DNA of 64,000 nt from Dyadobacter luteus (GTDB taxonomy: Bacteria > Bacteroidota > Bacteroidia > Cytophagales > Spirosomataceae), in contig NZ_QNUL01000005.1 in NCBI RefSeq assembly GCF_003383615.1, positions 62,001-126,000 on the forward strand, in the 5' to 3' direction. A program made the position numbers and the translations under genes. The notes below the pieces were generated by a model that saw nothing but the letters and a program-made list of their open reading frames with translations, had not been told where the DNA came from and ran no database searches. Below are positions 62,162-64,000 of this stretch, piece after piece; position 1 is the first letter of the stretch; the number at the start of each line of letters is the position of its first letter.

Positions 62162-63220
62162 ATGCATTATATATTTCAAAATAAGATAAAGTACATTACC
62201 CCTTTTGTTGCGATGTTGGTACTGTGGGGCTGCGGCGAGGAAAAACCAAAAGAGCAGCAACTGGCGGATGAGACTGTCATCACCGTCAGGCTTGATTCTG
62301 TGAAAACTGCTTCCCGTTCCGAACCTATTCGGGTGGCGGGTGCTGTGGCCTCTTCCGAGGAGGCGCGGTTGTCCTTTAAAATAGGCGGGATCGTGTCAAA
62401 AGTATTGGTAAAAGAAGGGCAGGCTGTGAGGAAAGGGCAACTACTTGCAGTGTTGGATATGACTGAAATTGATGCCCAGGTAAAACAGGCTGCATTTGCC
62501 GCTGAGAAATCGGAAAGGGATTTTCAACGTGTGCAGAATATGCTGAATGACACTGCTGCAACTTTGGAACAATTACAGAACGCCCGTACAGGTTTGGATG
62601 TAAACAGGCAAAATCTTGACATTGCCAGGTTCAATCAGTCTTTTGCCAGAATTGTATCACCGATAGACGGTACTGTTACACGAAAGCAAATCAGTGAAGG
62701 CGAATTTGTGGGTCCGGGTAGCCCGGGGATAGTGGTTACCTCCAGCCGTAGAAATGATTGGGTGATGAGGGTAAATGTCTCTGATAAAGATTGGGCAAGA
62801 TTGAAAATAGGAGATTTGGCACAAGTTCATCTGGATGCCTATCCTGAAGAAATATTTAAAGGGACAATCAGCAGTTTAGCTCAGTCGGCAGATCCTGTGA
62901 GCAAGCTTTATCAGGCAGAAATCAGGATTGACCCGGCTGGCAAAAGATTCGCAACTGGTCTGTTTGGCAAGGTGGAGATCAGCTCATCTCAAAGCCGGAC
63001 ATATGCGGTTGTTCCGGTAGAGTCGATTATAGAGGGGAATGGGAATACGGGTTATGTTTTTGTAAATGAGAACAATAAGGCAAAGAAGATTCCGGTAAAA
63101 ATCGGATATCTGGATGGTAACTCGGTTCTGATCAGCGAAGGGCTGGAAAATGTGAAGCAGGTAGTTACTTCAGGATCGGCATTTCTGACGGATTCTGTGG
63201 AGTTAAGGGTTAAGAATTAG
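62162..63220 (+). CDS. HlyD/AcrA-type periplasmic adaptor lipoprotein of RND pump
   Basis: 352 residues from ATG 62162 (ATG 62159 is one codon earlier; the frame is open from 62066 inside the previous gene). A lipoprotein signal ends FVAMLVLWGC. Barrel-sandwich (lipoyl) halves: FKIGGIVSKVLVKEGQAVRKG and IVSPIDGTVTRKQISEGEFVG, with a short coiled coil between (about 110-165), then beta-barrel and membrane-proximal domains. It links the AcrB-type pump to the TolC-like duct. A toxin-antitoxin pair on the other strand separates it from the pump gene. Confidence 0.9.
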   Translation: MHYIFQNKIKYITPFVAMLVLWGCGEEKPKEQQLADETVITVRLDSVKTASRSEPIRVAGAVASSEEARLSFKIGGIVSKVLVKEGQAVRKGQLLAVLDMTEIDAQVKQAAFAAEKSERDFQRVQNMLNDTAATLEQLQNARTGLDVNRQNLDIARFNQSFARIVSPIDGTVTRKQISEGEFVGPGSPGIVVTSSRRNDWVMRVNVSDKDWARLKIGDLAQVHLDAYPEEIFKGTISSLAQSADPVSKLYQAEIRIDPAGKRFATGLFGKVEISSSQSRTYAVVPVESIIEGNGNTGYVFVNENNKAKKIPVKIGYLDGNSVLISEGLENVKQVVTSGSAFLTDSVELRVKN

Positions 63221-63233
63221 GAGTTAAAAACCT

Positions 63234-63572
63234 TCAGCTAATCAGCTTTTGAAGCTGAGTGGTTAATGATGTTAGAAACACAGGTTTTAAGGAGGTGACC
63301 CGGTTCGAGATTAAAGATTCATTCAATAAGAAAATTTTATGAATGCGAACAAAGCTTCTGAGAGGGAGAGGACTACCAATAAAGTCCGATTGGTCAATCG
63401 CAATAGACAAGTGATCGGTTTTCACCTGGCTTGTTATCTGAATCAAAAGATAATCTCCCGTCTGATTGACGAGATCATTGGAAATCACTATAGCTGGACG
63501 CTTTTTACTTTGAGAAATATCTGTAAAAGGAAACAGAACGGCAACTATGTCACCTTGTTGATAGAGAGCCAT
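63234..63572 (-). CDS. MazF/PemK-like toxin
   Basis: 112 residues. The fold pattern of the CcdB/MazF superfamily is visible: MALYQQGDIVAVLFPFTD (QGDIV-x-V-x-FPFTD), SKKRPAIVISND, DYLLIQITS and LPLRSFVRIHKIFLLNE (S-x-[VA]R-x-x-K). Such toxins are mostly ribonucleases acting on mRNA. The four-base gap to the antitoxin gene upstream on the same strand and the small sizes support a type II module. It lies inside the efflux operon on the opposite strand. Confidence 0.85.
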   Translation of the reverse strand: MALYQQGDIVAVLFPFTDISQSKKRPAIVISNDLVNQTGDYLLIQITSQVKTDHLSIAIDQSDFIGSPLPLRSFVRIHKIFLLNESLISNRVTSLKPVFLTSLTTQLQKLIS

Positions 63573-63576
63573 ACTG

Positions 63577-63768
63577 TCAGATCAATTTATCCCAACGAAG
63601 ATCTTCTTCACTTTCCCATTCTTCAGCAAGGGAAGGTTCCGATAACATCGTTGTTTCATCCACCTTATGAAGTCTTTTTACAATAGAAATTCCCTCTATT
63701 TCATGAAGTGCTTTTTCTATTGTTTCGATATCAACGTTCTCGCGAACAGTTACTAACAGAGTTTCCAT
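63577..63768 (-). CDS. Antitoxin partner of the MazF-like toxin
   Basis: 63 residues. The N-terminal METLLVTVRENVDIETIEKAL is a likely ribbon/helix dimer region, and the C-terminal part is acidic (AEEWESEEDLRWDKLI), typical of the toxin-wrapping tail of small antitoxins of Bacteroidota. It is the first gene of the pair, four bases before the toxin, with a minus-strand -7 box 18 bases upstream. Family unnamed. Confidence 0.75.
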   Translation of the reverse strand: METLLVTVRENVDIETIEKALHEIEGISIVKRLHKVDETTMLSEPSLAEEWESEEDLRWDKLI

Positions 63769-63785
63769 GTCAATTGGGATTTAAA

Positions 63786-63793
63786 CAAAAATA
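63786..63793 (-). promoter_or_regulatory. -7 box for the toxin-antitoxin pair
   Basis: CAAAAATA on plus reads TATTTTTG on minus, matching TAnnTTTG; it lies 18 bases before the antitoxin ATG. No clear -33 element (that region is the start of the pump gene). Confidence 0.4.
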
Positions 63794-63803
63794 CTAAAAG
63801 AGA

Positions 63804-64000
63804 ATGAATTTATCTGAATTTTCCGTAAAGAACTGGCAGTTCATGCTGGTGATGTTTATTGGAGTGGTGGCATTGGGATTGAACTCTCTTTTCAATATGC
63901 CAAGAGGAGAAGATCCGGAGTTTTTTGCACCTTCATTTGCCATCGTTTATGTATATCCGGGAACAGATGCGCTGGATATGGAAGAGCTTGTTGTGGACAA
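63804..64000 (+). CDS. AcrB-type RND efflux pump, N-terminal part (3' end outside window)
   Basis: 65 complete codons from ATG 63804 to the window edge. They give MNLSEFSVKNWQFMLVMF, IGVVALGLNSLFNMPRGEDP, EFFAPSFAIVYVYPG and TDALDMEELVVD, the exact opening of RND pumps: an amphipathic start, transmembrane helix 1, then the PRGEDPE and YPG-x-x-x-x-x-xE porter-domain segments. It should complete the tripartite pump with the TolC-like and HlyD-type proteins upstream. Confidence 0.9.
   Translation, partial: MNLSEFSVKNWQFMLVMFIGVVALGLNSLFNMPRGEDPEFFAPSFAIVYVYPGTDALDMEELVVD

Overview
The window is chromosomal DNA of a Bacteroidota bacterium, most likely of the order Cytophagales (Dyadobacter/Spirosoma-like; genus is inference). 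The reasons are two SusC/SusD outer-membrane pairs, TonB receptors with carboxypeptidase-like N-terminal domains, many lipoproteins, LVIVD-repeat proteins, and promoters of the Bacteroidota type (TTG or TTTG, a 19-23 base spacer, TAnnTTTG). There is no rRNA, tRNA, CRISPR array or transposase that I can see.

Layout. 1-3.7 kb: end of a TetR-type regulator, an ABC1/UbiB kinase, and a small operon of two LVIVD lipoproteins plus a beta-barrel protein. 3.7-10.4 kb: housekeeping genes (AI-2E-type permease, DUF72 protein, cupin, ilvE, cobalamin adenosyltransferase, queA). 10.4-13 kb: an accessory patch with a Uma2-family nuclease, a BRO-family pseudogene broken by one stop codon and one frameshift, a dispersed intergenic repeat and an orphan lipoprotein. 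13-25 kb: GH43-type secreted glycosidase, tyrS, metallophosphoesterase, recX, nrdB, two glycosyltransferases, corA, MFS transporter, IMPACT-family protein. 25-38 kb: a nutrient-uptake locus with two convergent SusCD pairs around a secreted M20 amidohydrolase and a lipoprotein. 38-46 kb: uvrA, tdk, two conserved proteins, an HMG-CoA-lyase-like enzyme and a nucleotide-sugar epimerase. 46.5-53.6 kb: a tight four-gene operon with an STN-domain TonB receptor, a DUF4249 lipoprotein and a large MG2-type protein. 53.7-56.6 kb: an Lrp regulator divergent from the threonine-to-glycine operon (threonine dehydrogenase, kbl). 56.6-57.2 kb: repeat-rich spacer with a tandem duplication. 57.2-58.8 kb: transglutaminase-like protein and YceI. 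59-64 kb: a TetR-controlled RND efflux operon (TolC-like, NAD(P)H oxidoreductase, DUF3995, HlyD-type, AcrB-type, the last cut by the window end).

The most notable observations are: (i) a 19-base palindrome overlapping the tetR promoter and repeated with two mismatches in front of the efflux operon, which gives a self-contained regulatory circuit; (ii) a MazF-like toxin-antitoxin pair on the opposite strand between the HlyD and AcrB genes of that operon; (iii) a SusCD locus whose enzyme is an amidohydrolase, not a glycosidase; (iv) an STN-type TonB receptor operon with no sigma/anti-sigma pair in the window; (v) the decayed BRO gene. Assignments rest on reading motifs and recalled families; no database search was run.
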